NCBI RefSeq assembly: GCF_030815415.1
Contig: NZ_JAUSWW010000001.1
Coordinates: forward strand, 9,858,001 to 9,922,000
From: Streptomyces canus
GTDB taxonomy: Bacteria > Actinomycetota > Actinomycetes > Streptomycetales > Streptomycetaceae
Reading direction: 5' to 3'
DNA: 64,000 bases
The notes beneath the pieces are model-generated. The model had not been told where the DNA came from. It saw only the letters and a program-made list of their open reading frames with translations, and did no database searches. Of this stretch, positions 34,757-42,698 are shown piece after piece (within the stretch, counting starts at the first letter, position 1; each line of letters begins with the position of its first letter). Both the position numbers and the translations under genes were made by a program.

Positions 34757-35977
34757 TTCCTCTCCCGCCGAAAGGCGGGGGATTCCAGCGGTCGCCCGCT
34801 GGGGTTCCTGCTTCACCGACGACCGCCCCGTCCGGGAGGACTCCCGTTGAGGTCTCACACCGTCTCCACAGGCAGACGCCGCCAGCCCGGCGGCCAGGAT
34901 GTTGCGTGCCGCGTTCACGTCGCGGTCATGCACCGCGCCGCACTCGCACGTCCACGCACGGACGTTCAGCGGCAGCTTCGACGTGACCGTCCCGCAGTTC
35001 CCGCACAGCTTGCTGCTGGGGAAGAAGCGGTCGATCACGACGAGCTCGCGCCCGTACCAGGCGCACTTGTACTCCAGCATGGAGCGCAGGTGTGTCCACG
35101 ACGCATCGCTGATGGCGTGTGCGAGCGTGCCGTTCTTCAGCAGGTTGCGGACGGTGAGGTCCTCGATCACGACCGTTTGGTTCTCACGGACGAGACGAGT
35201 CGACAGCTTGTGCAGGACGTCCCGGCGCCGGTCGGCGATCCGCGCATGCACGCGGGCGACCCTGCGTCGGGCCTTCTCCCGATTGTTGGAGCCCTTCACC
35301 TTCCGCGACAGCTCACGCTGCGCCCTCGCCAGGCGGACACGGTCACGCCGCTCATGCCGGGGGTTGGCGACCTTCTCCCCGGTGGACAGGGTCACCAGGG
35401 AGGTGACCCCGGCGTCCAGGCCGATCGCCCCTGTGGTGGCGGTGGCCGGGGCGATGCTGTCCTGGCACAGCAGGGACACGAACCAGCGACCCGCCGCGTC
35501 GCGGGACACCGTCACCGTGGTCGGCTCCGTCCCCTCGGGCAGCGGACGCGACCAGCAAACGTCCACGGGCTGCGTCATCTTCGCCAGCGTCAGCTTCCCC
35601 TGGCGCCACGTGAAGGCGCTGCGGGTGTGCTCGGCCGACGCGCGGGACTTCTTGCGGCTCTTGTAGCGCGGGTACTTCGCGCGCTGGGCGAAGAAGTTCC
35701 CGAACGCCGTCTGCAGATGGCGCAGCGCCTGCTGCAGCGGAACCGGGGACACCTCCGTCAGGAAAGCCAGTTCCCCGGTCTTCTTCCACGCCGTGAGCGC
35801 GGCGGAGGACTGCACGTAGGAGACGCGGCGCTGCTCGCCGTACCAGGCCCGGGTGCGTTCCTCCAGCGCCTTGTTGTAGACGAGGCGGACACAGCCGAAC
35901 GTGCGCGACAGCTCAGCCGCCTGCTCGTTCGTGGGGTAGAAGCGGTACTTGAATGCCCGCTTGACCTGCTGCGTCAC
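34673..35977 (-). CDS. tnpB: TnpB RNA-guided nuclease, full length
   Basis: 434 residues from a GTG at 35977 (VTQQVKRAFKYRFYPTNEQAAEL). Complete TnpB architecture: N-terminal helical/wedge part with VRLVYNKALEERTR, RuvC-like nuclease with first Asp in AIGLDAGVTSLV, Glu in VVIEDLTVRNLL, last Asp in HDRDVNAARNIL, and a zinc ribbon CGNC...CEC. TnpB proteins cut DNA next to a target-adjacent motif, guided by an omega-RNA from the element's right end. The reading frame does not stop inside the element but runs about 80 bases antisense into the GH3 remnant, adding an unrelated C-terminal tail. All nuclease residues are present. Confidence 0.88.
   Translation of the reverse strand: MTQQVKRAFKYRFYPTNEQAAELSRTFGCVRLVYNKALEERTRAWYGEQRRVSYVQSSAALTAWKKTGELAFLTEVSPVPLQQALRHLQTAFGNFFAQRAKYPRYKSRKKSRASAEHTRSAFTWRQGKLTLAKMTQPVDVCWSRPLPEGTEPTTVTVSRDAAGRWFVSLLCQDSIAPATATTGAIGLDAGVTSLVTLSTGEKVANPRHERRDRVRLARAQRELSRKVKGSNNREKARRRVARVHARIADRRRDVLHKLSTRLVRENQTVVIEDLTVRNLLKNGTLAHAISDASWTHLRSMLEYKCAWYGRELVVIDRFFPSSKLCGNCGTVTSKLPLNVRAWTCECGAVHDRDVNAARNILAAGLAASACGDGVRPQRESSRTGRSSVKQEPQRATAGIPRLSAGEEVNCPSLSSSVIRESRSVTRWGTGREGS
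34737..34870 (-). ncRNA. Predicted omega-RNA (TnpB guide RNA)
   Basis: In tnpB elements the guide RNA spans the end of the tnpB gene and the right-end hairpin, and its 3' end extends into flanking DNA. By that rule, the scaffold here is the tnpB 3' region plus the CCCGCC/GGCGGG hairpin at 34764-34779, and the guide begins just past GTCAA (about 34752 downward), reading CTGCCCGAGC in the GH3 remnant. Boundaries are inferred from the family; no transcript evidence. Confidence 0.4.
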
Positions 35978-36130
35978 AACCCAAACCCTACAACTTCCGT
36001 GTGGGCAGCGGGTGTCGGCAGGTGGACGGTGGACCCCGGTCCGCCCTGGCGGCGAACCGGCTTCCCCTGCCCTGCTCCGCAGGAGCTTCGCTCCCTCCCC
36101 GGCCTGAAGGCCGGGGTATCCACGAAGGAG
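34752..36130 (-). mobile_element. IS200/IS605-group (IS1341-like) tnpB-only element
   Basis: About 1.38 kb. Right end at 34752-34780 with hairpin CCCGCCGAAAGGCGGG (34764-34779) and edge GTCAA on the minus strand; left end is the 170-bp repeat at 35961-36129 with its CCCCGGCC hairpin. It encodes tnpB but no tnpA, so it depends on a transposase elsewhere. It sits between the broken GH3 gene and the GH6 gene, whose ribosome-binding site AAGGAGGA straddles the left-end junction. Exact ends are estimates. Confidence 0.8.
35961..36129 (-). repeat. Left-end repeat of the tnpB-B element, copy 3 (with the intact gene)
   Basis: Third copy of the left end, attached to the complete tnpB. Contains CCCCGGCCTGAAGGCCGGGG and the shared outer edge. 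Its outer edge lies 8-9 bases before the GH6 start codon. Confidence 0.85.
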
Positions 36131-36137
36131 GACACCG

Positions 36138-38315
36138 ATGACCCACCCGACCAGAGCCGTCGGCGCCTGGCTGCCGCGCACGCGCCGACGGTCGGCAGCT
36201 CTGGCCACCGCCCTGGCCACCCTGATGCTCGGGGTGGCCGGCCAGATCGCGGGACAGCCCGCGGCAGCGGCGGAAGCTCATGTCGACAACCCCTTCGCGG
36301 GGGCGACTTTCTACCTCAACGCCGACTACGCCGAGCACGTGGACACGTCCATCGCGCAGACCTCCGACGCCACGCTCAAGGCGAAGATGGAGAAGGTCAA
36401 GAGCTATCCGACCGCCGTCTGGCTGGACCGGATCGCGGCCGTCCACGGCGGTGAGGCCAACGCAGGGCGCAAGAGTCTGGCCAACCACCTCGACCTGGCG
36501 CTCGCCCAGAAGAAGCCCGGACAGCCGATCACCGCCACCTTTGTGGTGTACGACCTGCCGGGACGGGACTGCGCCGCCCTCGCCTCCAGCGGCGAACTCC
36601 CGCTCACCCAGGCGGGTCTGGACCGCTACAAGAGCGAGTACATCGACGTCATCGCGCACGTCCTCAAGAACCCCAAGTACCAGGACGTCCGCATCACCAC
36701 GGTCATCGAGCCCGACAGCCTGCCCAATCTGGTCACCAACACCGCCGACCCCGAATGCGCCCAGGCCAAGAGCAGCGGCGTGTATGTCAAGGGCATCCAG
36801 TACGCTCTGGACAAGCTGCATGCCATCCCGAACGTGTACACCTACCTGGACTACGCGCACTCCGGCTGGCTCGGCTGGGACAACAACCTCACCCAGACCT
36901 TGCAGCAGTACACCGAGGTGGCCAGGGGCACCGCGGCCGGGCTGAGCAGCGTCGACGGGCTGATCACCAACGTCGCCAACTACACGCCGCTGGAAGAGCC
37001 GTTCCTGACCAACCCCGACATGACGGTCGGCGGCAACATGGTCAAGTCGAGCAAGTTCTACGAGTGGAACCCGAACTTCGACGAGGTGGACTTCACCAAG
37101 AACGTGCACCGGGCGCTGGTCTCGGCGGGCTGGCCCGCCTCCACCGGTCTGGTGATCGACACCTCCCGCAACGGCTGGGGCGGCGCCGCGCGGCCCACCG
37201 CGGAGAGCACCAGCACCACCCTCGACACCTACGTCACCGAGTCCAAGGCCGACCGCCGTGCCCACCGCGGACTGTGGTGCAACGCGAGCGGAGCCGGGCT
37301 CGGACAGCCGCCGCAGGCCACGCCCTCCGGATACCCCGACTCGCATCTCGACGCCCTCTTGTGGGTCAAGCCGCCGGGGGAGTCCGACGGGGCCAGCAAG
37401 GACATCCCCAATGAGGAGGGCAAGCGCGCGGACCCGATGTGCGACCCCGACTACACCGCGTCCAACGCCGGCAACAACAAGACCGGGGCGCTGCCCGACG
37501 CACCGCTGGCCGGCCACTGGTTCCACAACCAGTTCCTGATGCTGGTGCGCAACGCCTACCCCGCCGTGCCGACGGGCGGCACCGACCCGGGTGACACCAC
37601 CGCCCCGTCCGCCCCGACCGGACTGCGGGCCACCGCGAAGACCGCGAGCAGCGTCTCCCTGGCCTGGAGCGCGGCCACCGACGACGTGGGCGTGACCGGG
37701 TACGAGGTGTACCGCAACGGCACCCGGGTCGGCTCGCCGGCCGCCGGAACCACGTACACGGACACCACCGTGCGGGCCCGTGACGCGGCCGGGAACGTCT
37801 CCGCCGCCTCCGCAGCGCTGAGCGTCACCACCGAGACGGGCGGCGGCGGCCCCGACCCGGCGGGCGGTCTCAAGGTCGCCTACAAGAACAACGACTCCTC
37901 GGCCACCGACAACGCCATCCGCTCCGGCCTGCGGATCACCAACACCGGCAGCGCCGCTCTCGACCTGGCCGGGGTGACCGCCCGCTACTACTTCACCCGG
38001 GACGGCGGCGCGTCCACGGTGAGCGCCTGGTGCGACTACGCCGCGGTCGGCTGCTGCAACGTCAAGCTCAGGGTCGTCCCGCTGAGCACCCCGGTCGCGG
38101 GCGCGGACGCTTATCTGGAGGTCGGCTTCTCGGCCGGCTCGCTGGCCGCGGGCCGGGAGACCGGTGACCTCCAGCTGCGCATGGCCAAGTCCGACTGGTC
38201 CGCGTTCAACGAGGTCGGCGACCACAGCCGCACCACCGCCACCTCCTACACCGACGCCCCGGCGATCCCCGGCTACCTCGGCACCACCCTGGCCTGGGGC
38301 GCTCCGCCCGCCTGA
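36138..38315 (+). CDS. Secreted GH6 cellulase (exoglucanase type) with FN3 and CBM3
   Basis: 725 residues. Signal peptide with RTRRRSAALATALATLMLGV...AAAA (about 45). GH6 catalytic domain about 50-475: YDLPGRDCAA with Asp144, EPDSLPNLV with proton donor Asp193, LDYAHSGWLGW, and the loop insertions GLWCNASGAGLGQPP typical of processive cellobiohydrolases. FN3-like module at about 490-565, CBM3 at about 575-725 (LKVAYKNND, WCDYAAVGCCNV). The FN3 domain seems to lack about 12 residues between TTYTDT and VRARDAAGNV. The start sits at the edge of the tnpB-B element, so its native promoter and any CebR box are gone. Confidence 0.93.
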   Translation: MTHPTRAVGAWLPRTRRRSAALATALATLMLGVAGQIAGQPAAAAEAHVDNPFAGATFYLNADYAEHVDTSIAQTSDATLKAKMEKVKSYPTAVWLDRIAAVHGGEANAGRKSLANHLDLALAQKKPGQPITATFVVYDLPGRDCAALASSGELPLTQAGLDRYKSEYIDVIAHVLKNPKYQDVRITTVIEPDSLPNLVTNTADPECAQAKSSGVYVKGIQYALDKLHAIPNVYTYLDYAHSGWLGWDNNLTQTLQQYTEVARGTAAGLSSVDGLITNVANYTPLEEPFLTNPDMTVGGNMVKSSKFYEWNPNFDEVDFTKNVHRALVSAGWPASTGLVIDTSRNGWGGAARPTAESTSTTLDTYVTESKADRRAHRGLWCNASGAGLGQPPQATPSGYPDSHLDALLWVKPPGESDGASKDIPNEEGKRADPMCDPDYTASNAGNNKTGALPDAPLAGHWFHNQFLMLVRNAYPAVPTGGTDPGDTTAPSAPTGLRATAKTASSVSLAWSAATDDVGVTGYEVYRNGTRVGSPAAGTTYTDTTVRARDAAGNVSAASAALSVTTETGGGGPDPAGGLKVAYKNNDSSATDNAIRSGLRITNTGSAALDLAGVTARYYFTRDGGASTVSAWCDYAAVGCCNVKLRVVPLSTPVAGADAYLEVGFSAGSLAAGRETGDLQLRMAKSDWSAFNEVGDHSRTTATSYTDAPAIPGYLGTTLAWGAPPA

Positions 38316-38339
38316 TCCGCCTACCTCCCCACACTCCCT

Positions 38340-38374
38340 CGCCCGCCCGGAGCGACCTCTTCCCCGGGCGGGCG
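38340..38374 (+). terminator. Hairpin after the GH6 gene
   Basis: CGCCCGCCCGG and CCGGGCGGGCG form an 11-bp stem with a 13-base loop, 25 bases past the stop, between the GH6 and LPMO genes. Confidence 0.7.
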
Positions 38375-38415
38375 GGGGCTCCACAGCGGACAGCAAAGGA
38401 ACGACAGGAGGCACC

Positions 38416-39510
38416 ATGGTTCGACGCAGAAACCGGCTCCTCTCCTGGGCGGCGGTGCTCGCCACCCTGCTGAGCGGTCTCGGTCTGGCCTTGCTCGGCC
38501 AGGGCAGCGCGCAGGCCCACGGGGTGGCGATGATGCCCGGCTCGCGGACGTATCTCTGCTACCAGGACGCCAAGACCGGCACCGGCGCCCTGGACCCGAC
38601 AAACCCGGCGTGCAAGGCCGCGCTGGCCGAGAGCGGATCGACGGCGCTGTACAACTGGTTCGCCGTGCTCGACTCCAACGCGGGCGGTCGCGGCGCCGGT
38701 TACGTTCCGGACGGCAAGCTGTGCAGCGCCGGTGACCGCTCCCCGTACAACTTCACCGGTTACAACGCCGCCCGCGCCGACTGGCCCCGCACGCATCTGA
38801 CCTCCGGGAAGAGCATGCAGGTCCGGTACAGCAACTGGGCGGCGCACCCGGGTGACTTCCGGGTGTACCTGTCCAAGCCCGGCTATTCGCCCGGCTCCCC
38901 GCTGGGCTGGGGCGACCTGGAGCTCATCCAGACCGTCACCAACCCCGCCCAGTCGGGGTCGGTGGGCAGCGATTCCGGTCACTACTTCTGGAACCTGAAC
39001 CTGCCCGCGGGCCGCTCGGGCGACGCGGTGTTGTTCATTCAGTGGGTGCGCTCGGACAGCCAGGAGAACTTCTTCTCCTGTTCCGACATCGTCTTCGACG
39101 GCGGCAACGGCGAGGTGACCGGCATCCGCGGCTCGGGCGGCACCCCGACGCCCACGCCGACCCCCACGCCCACGCCGACCCCCACCCCGACCGACCCGCA
39201 CAGCGGCTGCATGGCCGTCTACTCGGTGACCAACGCCTGGAACGGTGGCTTCCAGGGCTCTGTGCAGGTGATGAATCACAACACGGCACCGATGAACGGC
39301 TGGGCCGTGCGCTGGCAGCTCGGCACCGGCACTCGGCTCAGCCAGGTCTGGAACGGCACGCTCAGTACCGGATCCGACGGCACGGTCACGGTCAGAAACG
39401 TCGACCACAACCGGACCGTCGCGCCGGACGGCAGCGTGACCTTCGGATTCACCGCCACCTCCACCGGCAACAACCATCCGGTCGGCTCGATCGGCTGCGT
39501 CACCCCGTAA
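38416..39510 (+). CDS. AA10 lytic polysaccharide monooxygenase with CBM2
   Basis: 364 residues; AGGAGG 6 bases before the ATG. Signal peptide ends GSAQA, giving mature His1 (residue 35, HGVAMMPGSR), half of the copper histidine brace; the second His is 144 (WAAHPGDFRVY). The AA10 domain covers 35-230 with cysteines at YLCYQD, PACKA and LCSAG. A Pro-Thr repeat linker (about 240-265) leads to CBM2 (268-364, CMAVYSVTNAWNGGFQGSVQV). Cellulose-active C1 oxidiser by resemblance to the Streptomyces CelS2 type; breaks crystalline cellulose for the GH6 and GH12 enzymes. Same direction as GH6, 100 bp downstream. Confidence 0.94.
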   Translation: MVRRRNRLLSWAAVLATLLSGLGLALLGQGSAQAHGVAMMPGSRTYLCYQDAKTGTGALDPTNPACKAALAESGSTALYNWFAVLDSNAGGRGAGYVPDGKLCSAGDRSPYNFTGYNAARADWPRTHLTSGKSMQVRYSNWAAHPGDFRVYLSKPGYSPGSPLGWGDLELIQTVTNPAQSGSVGSDSGHYFWNLNLPAGRSGDAVLFIQWVRSDSQENFFSCSDIVFDGGNGEVTGIRGSGGTPTPTPTPTPTPTPTPTDPHSGCMAVYSVTNAWNGGFQGSVQVMNHNTAPMNGWAVRWQLGTGTRLSQVWNGTLSTGSDGTVTVRNVDHNRTVAPDGSVTFGFTATSTGNNHPVGSIGCVTP

Positions 39511-39525
39511 GAAGTCCTGCCGAGA

Positions 39526-39556
39526 CGCCAGCTCCCCGCACTGCGGGGAGCCGGCG
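39526..39556 (+). terminator. Hairpin after the LPMO gene
   Basis: CGCC-A-GCTCCCCGC with ACT loop and GCGGGGAGC-C-GGCG: 13 paired bases with one mismatch, 16 bases after the stop, followed by TTCT. Confidence 0.85.
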
Positions 39557-39643
39557 TTCTCGTGTGCGCGGAGCTCAGCGGGCGTGGGGAGGCCAGCGCG
39601 TAGGCGTGGTTGTTGACGAGCTAGGCTGCTCTCCGGCTGCGGG

Positions 39644-41038
39644 ACGGGCCCGAGCCTCGGCCGGATCACCGAGCCCGCCACCGGCTACCAGTGGCATTCC
39701 GCCGACGGCGAGGTCCTCCTCGACATCGTCTTTCGCACAGAAGGCCCGTACGGGTGGCCTGACGCCAATACCATGCACCAGCCCGCCCTCGAGGAACTGC
39801 TAGCCTCGCGCGCAGTCGGGCTGCCCGGCGTGACGGTGGTACAGGGCCGCCAGGTGGTGGGAATCGAAGAGCAAGACGACCGGGTCGTGGTGACGGCCGA
39901 GGACGAAGACGGCACAGCCCAGACGTACACCGCGAGGTGGGTGGTGGGCTGTGACGGTTCCAACAGCTTCGTCCGGGACCATCTGGATGTGCCGGTCACC
40001 GATCTCGGCTTCTCCTACGAGTGGCTGCTGTGCGATGTGCAACTGCACGAGCCGGGCAGGTTCGACCCCACCAACGTCCAGATCTGTGACCCTGCTAGGC
40101 CTACTACCCTGGTCGGCAGCGGGCCGGGGCATCGGCGCTGGGAGTTCATGCGGCTGCCCGGCGAGCGTGCAGCGGGCCTGAACCGGGAGGAAACTGCCTG
40201 GCGGCTTCTCGCTCCCCACGGGGTGACCCCCGACAGGGCGACGCTGCTGCGCAGCACCACATACATCTTCCAGTCCCGCTCGGCCGAGCAGTGGCGGGTC
40301 GGTCGGGTACTGCTGGCCGGGGACGCGGCCCATCTGATGCCGCAGTTCGCCGGGCAGGGCATGTGCTCGGGCATCCGCGATGTCGCCAACCTGGCGTGGA
40401 AGCTGGACCTGGTAGTGCGCGGCCTCGCCCCGGAGTCGCTTCTCGACACCTACACAGAGGAACGCCGCGCGCAGGTACACAAGTCGATCCTGTCCTCGGT
40501 CCAGCTGGGCCGGGTGATCTGCGTGACGGACCCCATGGCTGCGGCCGAGCGCGATTCCACGATCCTGGCGGGCCGCCGCGGCCGCGGTCCGGCGGTCCCG
40601 GACCCGGCGTTGCCCCTCACAGAGGGGCTCCGTCACCGGAGGGTAGACGGGTCACCCATATCCCCGGCGGGCGAGGTGGTCCCCCAGGGTCAGATACGCG
40701 GCCTCAGAGGCACGGGCCTTTTCGATGATGTGGTCGGCCGCGGCTTCGTTCTGATGCTGGCAGAGGGCGCGGACGCCGACCTCAACGTGGAACAGTCGGC
40801 ATTCCTCACGGATCTGGGTACGCACGTCGTGAGGCTGCTCCCCGAGGACGGGACGCCGCAGAACATGTCGGTGGCCGACGTGGGCGGCGTCTACCGCACT
40901 TTCCTGGCTCGCCACGAGGCCGACGCGGTATTGATCCGTCCGGACTACCACGTGTATGGGGCGGCCTCAGGCCTGGGGGCAGCGGCAGCGCTGGTGGACG
41001 ACCTGCGGGCCCGCCTGTACTCCAGCCGCAGTTCGTGA
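39644..41038 (+). pseudogene. FAD-dependent aromatic monooxygenase (MhpA-like), N-terminus missing
   Basis: Flavoprotein hydroxylase of the PHBH fold. Recognisable from about 39653 (GRITEPATGYQWHSADGE), through the DG motif GCDGSNSFVR and the GD motif VLLAGDAAHLMPQFAGQGMCSGIRD, to a full C-terminal thioredoxin-like domain and a TGA at 41038. The first 90-100 residues, including the GxGxxG dinucleotide fold, are absent and the upstream DNA does not encode them. Without the FAD-binding start it cannot be functional. The closest usable ATG is 39773. Closest role would be 3-(3-hydroxyphenyl)propionate-type ring hydroxylation. Confidence 0.75.
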
Positions 41039-41124
41039 TCGCGATGGTGAGGGGCGCCGAGGCAACAGTCGGACAGCGTCGACCATCTGGCCGAGACCGC
41101 CCACGCCGTCGGCTCCTTCTCCCT

Positions 41125-41529
41125 CTACCCGAGTGCACCGCGACGGAGGGCGTCCCTCATCTCGCTGAGCTTCGCGGTCATTGCCGGGGTCTGCTCCTGT
41201 GGTTGTTCAGCGAGTCGGAGGGCATCGTCAATCTCGCTGAGCTTCGCCGAGGACAGGACGGCCACCCGCTCGATCAGGTCATCCCGTGAGACGGTGGTCA
41301 GCCACGTGCAAGGGGTAAAGCCTGGACGCGGGAACGCGAGCCGCAGCACGCCCTCAAAGGGCAGCCCTTCCATGGCGCCAACTCGCACTTCGACGCCCAG
41401 ACCGCTCAGGTTGACGCCCGCCGGCGCGACGACCTGCATCGCCCGGATCCCGGACGGGTCATCTCCCGGCAGCAGTACGAACAGTCGCCGCTCGTCGGAC
41501 CCCACCCACCAGACTTCGCCACGTTGCAC
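41125..41529 (-). CDS. MazF/PemK-like toxin-family protein
   Basis: 134 residues from a GTG at 41529 with AGGAGG 4 bases upstream (the frame opens earlier without an RBS). MazF-like beta-barrel pattern: QRGEVWWVGSDERRLFVLLPGD, AGVNLSGLGVEVRVG, VLRLAF, and CTWLTTVSRDDLIER. These proteins are sequence-specific mRNA endoribonucleases. No antitoxin gene is adjacent, so it may be solitary or belong to a different role. The C-terminus carries a near-repeat, AKLSEIDDALR then AKLSEMRDALR, not typical of MazF. Confidence 0.6.
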   Translation of the reverse strand: MQRGEVWWVGSDERRLFVLLPGDDPSGIRAMQVVAPAGVNLSGLGVEVRVGAMEGLPFEGVLRLAFPRPGFTPCTWLTTVSRDDLIERVAVLSSAKLSEIDDALRLAEQPQEQTPAMTAKLSEMRDALRRGALG

Positions 41530-41671
41530 ATGTCCTCCTGACACGGGGACGGCAGGCGAACCTGCGCGACCCTGACGCACTGTGGAGACGGGTGAGGCCA
41601 CCGTTGATCATGGTGTGTGAAGACAACCGATCACGCGGTGGCCGCAGGTCACATTGTACCCAGCCCGCTGG

Positions 41672-41755
41672 TGGGAGGCGTTCGAGGGCCTGATGAGCCG
41701 GATCGCAGGCCGGTTCACGCGGGTTGAACCCCGGTGCCGAGCTCGGAAGTTGGTC
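41672..41755 (+). pseudogene. IS701-type transposase, short N-terminal fragment
   Basis: WWEAFEGLMSRIAGRFTRVEP then RCRARKLV matches the opening of IS701-family transposases, but ends after about 30 residues. The following 100 bp on the minus strand read like part of a helicase-associated domain (VVQGEDLGAWIAGQAAGW), another relic. Confidence 0.5.
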
Positions 41756-41887
41756 GAGCCGGTTCCACCCGGCTGCCTGTCCTGCGATCCACGCTCCGAG
41801 ATCCTCGCCCTGAACGACGTCCCCTGGCCCGGCAGGCAGCGCCCTATCCGCCGTCGCGTGCGTGAACACCAGCCGATACACGCGTGT

Positions 41888-42348
41888 TCAGCCGCGCTCC
41901 GCCGCGCTGTTGAGCACCTCGATGGCGGTGTGCACGAGTCCGCGGTCCGGTTTGGAGCGGGAGACACGGGCCTGCTGGACCGTCGTACGGATCGAGAGGC
42001 TGTCGGCGGGCCGGACCGGGCGGACCCAGCGCAGTTCGTCGGCGCCGGGGGAGGCGAGGCTGGCGACCTTGCCGACGTAGTGGTCGGCGTATAGGCGCAT
42101 CATGATGCCGGCGGTGTGCCAGCCGCTGGCGATCAGTCCCTTGAAGGGACCCAGTTCGGCGGCCTCGGGGTCTGTGTGGATGCTCTTGGGGTCGAACTTC
42201 CCGGCGAAGCGGAGGATCTCCTCCTCGGTTCCTCGGTCATCGTGATGCTGCCGTAGACGTACACCGAGCCCGGAACCTAGTCCTCGAAATAGCGGTCCTG
42301 GATCGGGGCGGCGAAGTCCGTGTCGCTCAACGTGGTGGTGGTCGTCAT
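41888..42348 (-). pseudogene. MaoC-family dehydratase, broken
   Basis: Hot-dog-fold hydratase text: an ATG at 42348 (TLSDTDFAAPIQDRYFED), then an in-frame TAG, then VPGSVYVYGSITM, then an 8-bp tandem duplication (ACCGAGGA twice, near 42224-42239) that shifts the frame, then EEILRFAGKFDPKSIHTDPEAAE and LIASGWHTAGIMMRL, the MaoC core. The C-terminus is also short. Two independent lesions make it clearly dead. Intact relatives hydrate enoyl-CoA substrates. Confidence 0.8.
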
Positions 42349-42698
42349 TGGCGCCACGATGGCCGCGGGCGATGGCCAACTGTGCCCAAGTGCGGGTCAG
42401 TGACTCCGGAGCGGCCGAGGCCGCGTGGGCGATGGTCGATCTGGCCGACGCCGACTTCCACGTGCAGACCGCGCCTCCGAGTCGAGCATTGCACAGTGCA
42501 AAAAGAGATCGGCAGCGGTTCGGGCCGCTTTCCATGAACTTCCTGGAGCGGCTCCTGAGCGGGTGCCCCAGGAGGAGAGCCGCAGATCTTACGAGAGCCT
42601 GACGTGCCCCTGAAAACTGTCCTGCCTCGATGCCTCCACCGGCAACTCTGGTCCCGTCCACCACGGCCGGTGGCGGCACGAGTCCCGAGGAGGAACGC
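42349..42698. other. Spacer before the beta-propeller gene
   Basis: No gene I can support. Minus-strand text such as HVEVGVGQIDHRPRG is unassigned. A GAGGAGGA ribosome-binding site for the next gene lies at 42687-42694. Confidence 0.4.

Noticed and set aside
31538..36454. 1638-residue open frame on the plus strand
   Set aside because: It crosses an IS110 remnant, the GH12 gene, the GH3 fragment and the tnpB element in the wrong frame for most of them; a composite without biological meaning.
39161..39192. CRISPR-like short repeats
   Set aside because: CCCACGCCGACC-type repeats here encode the Pro-Thr linker of the LPMO; no spacers exist. No CRISPR array elsewhere in the window.
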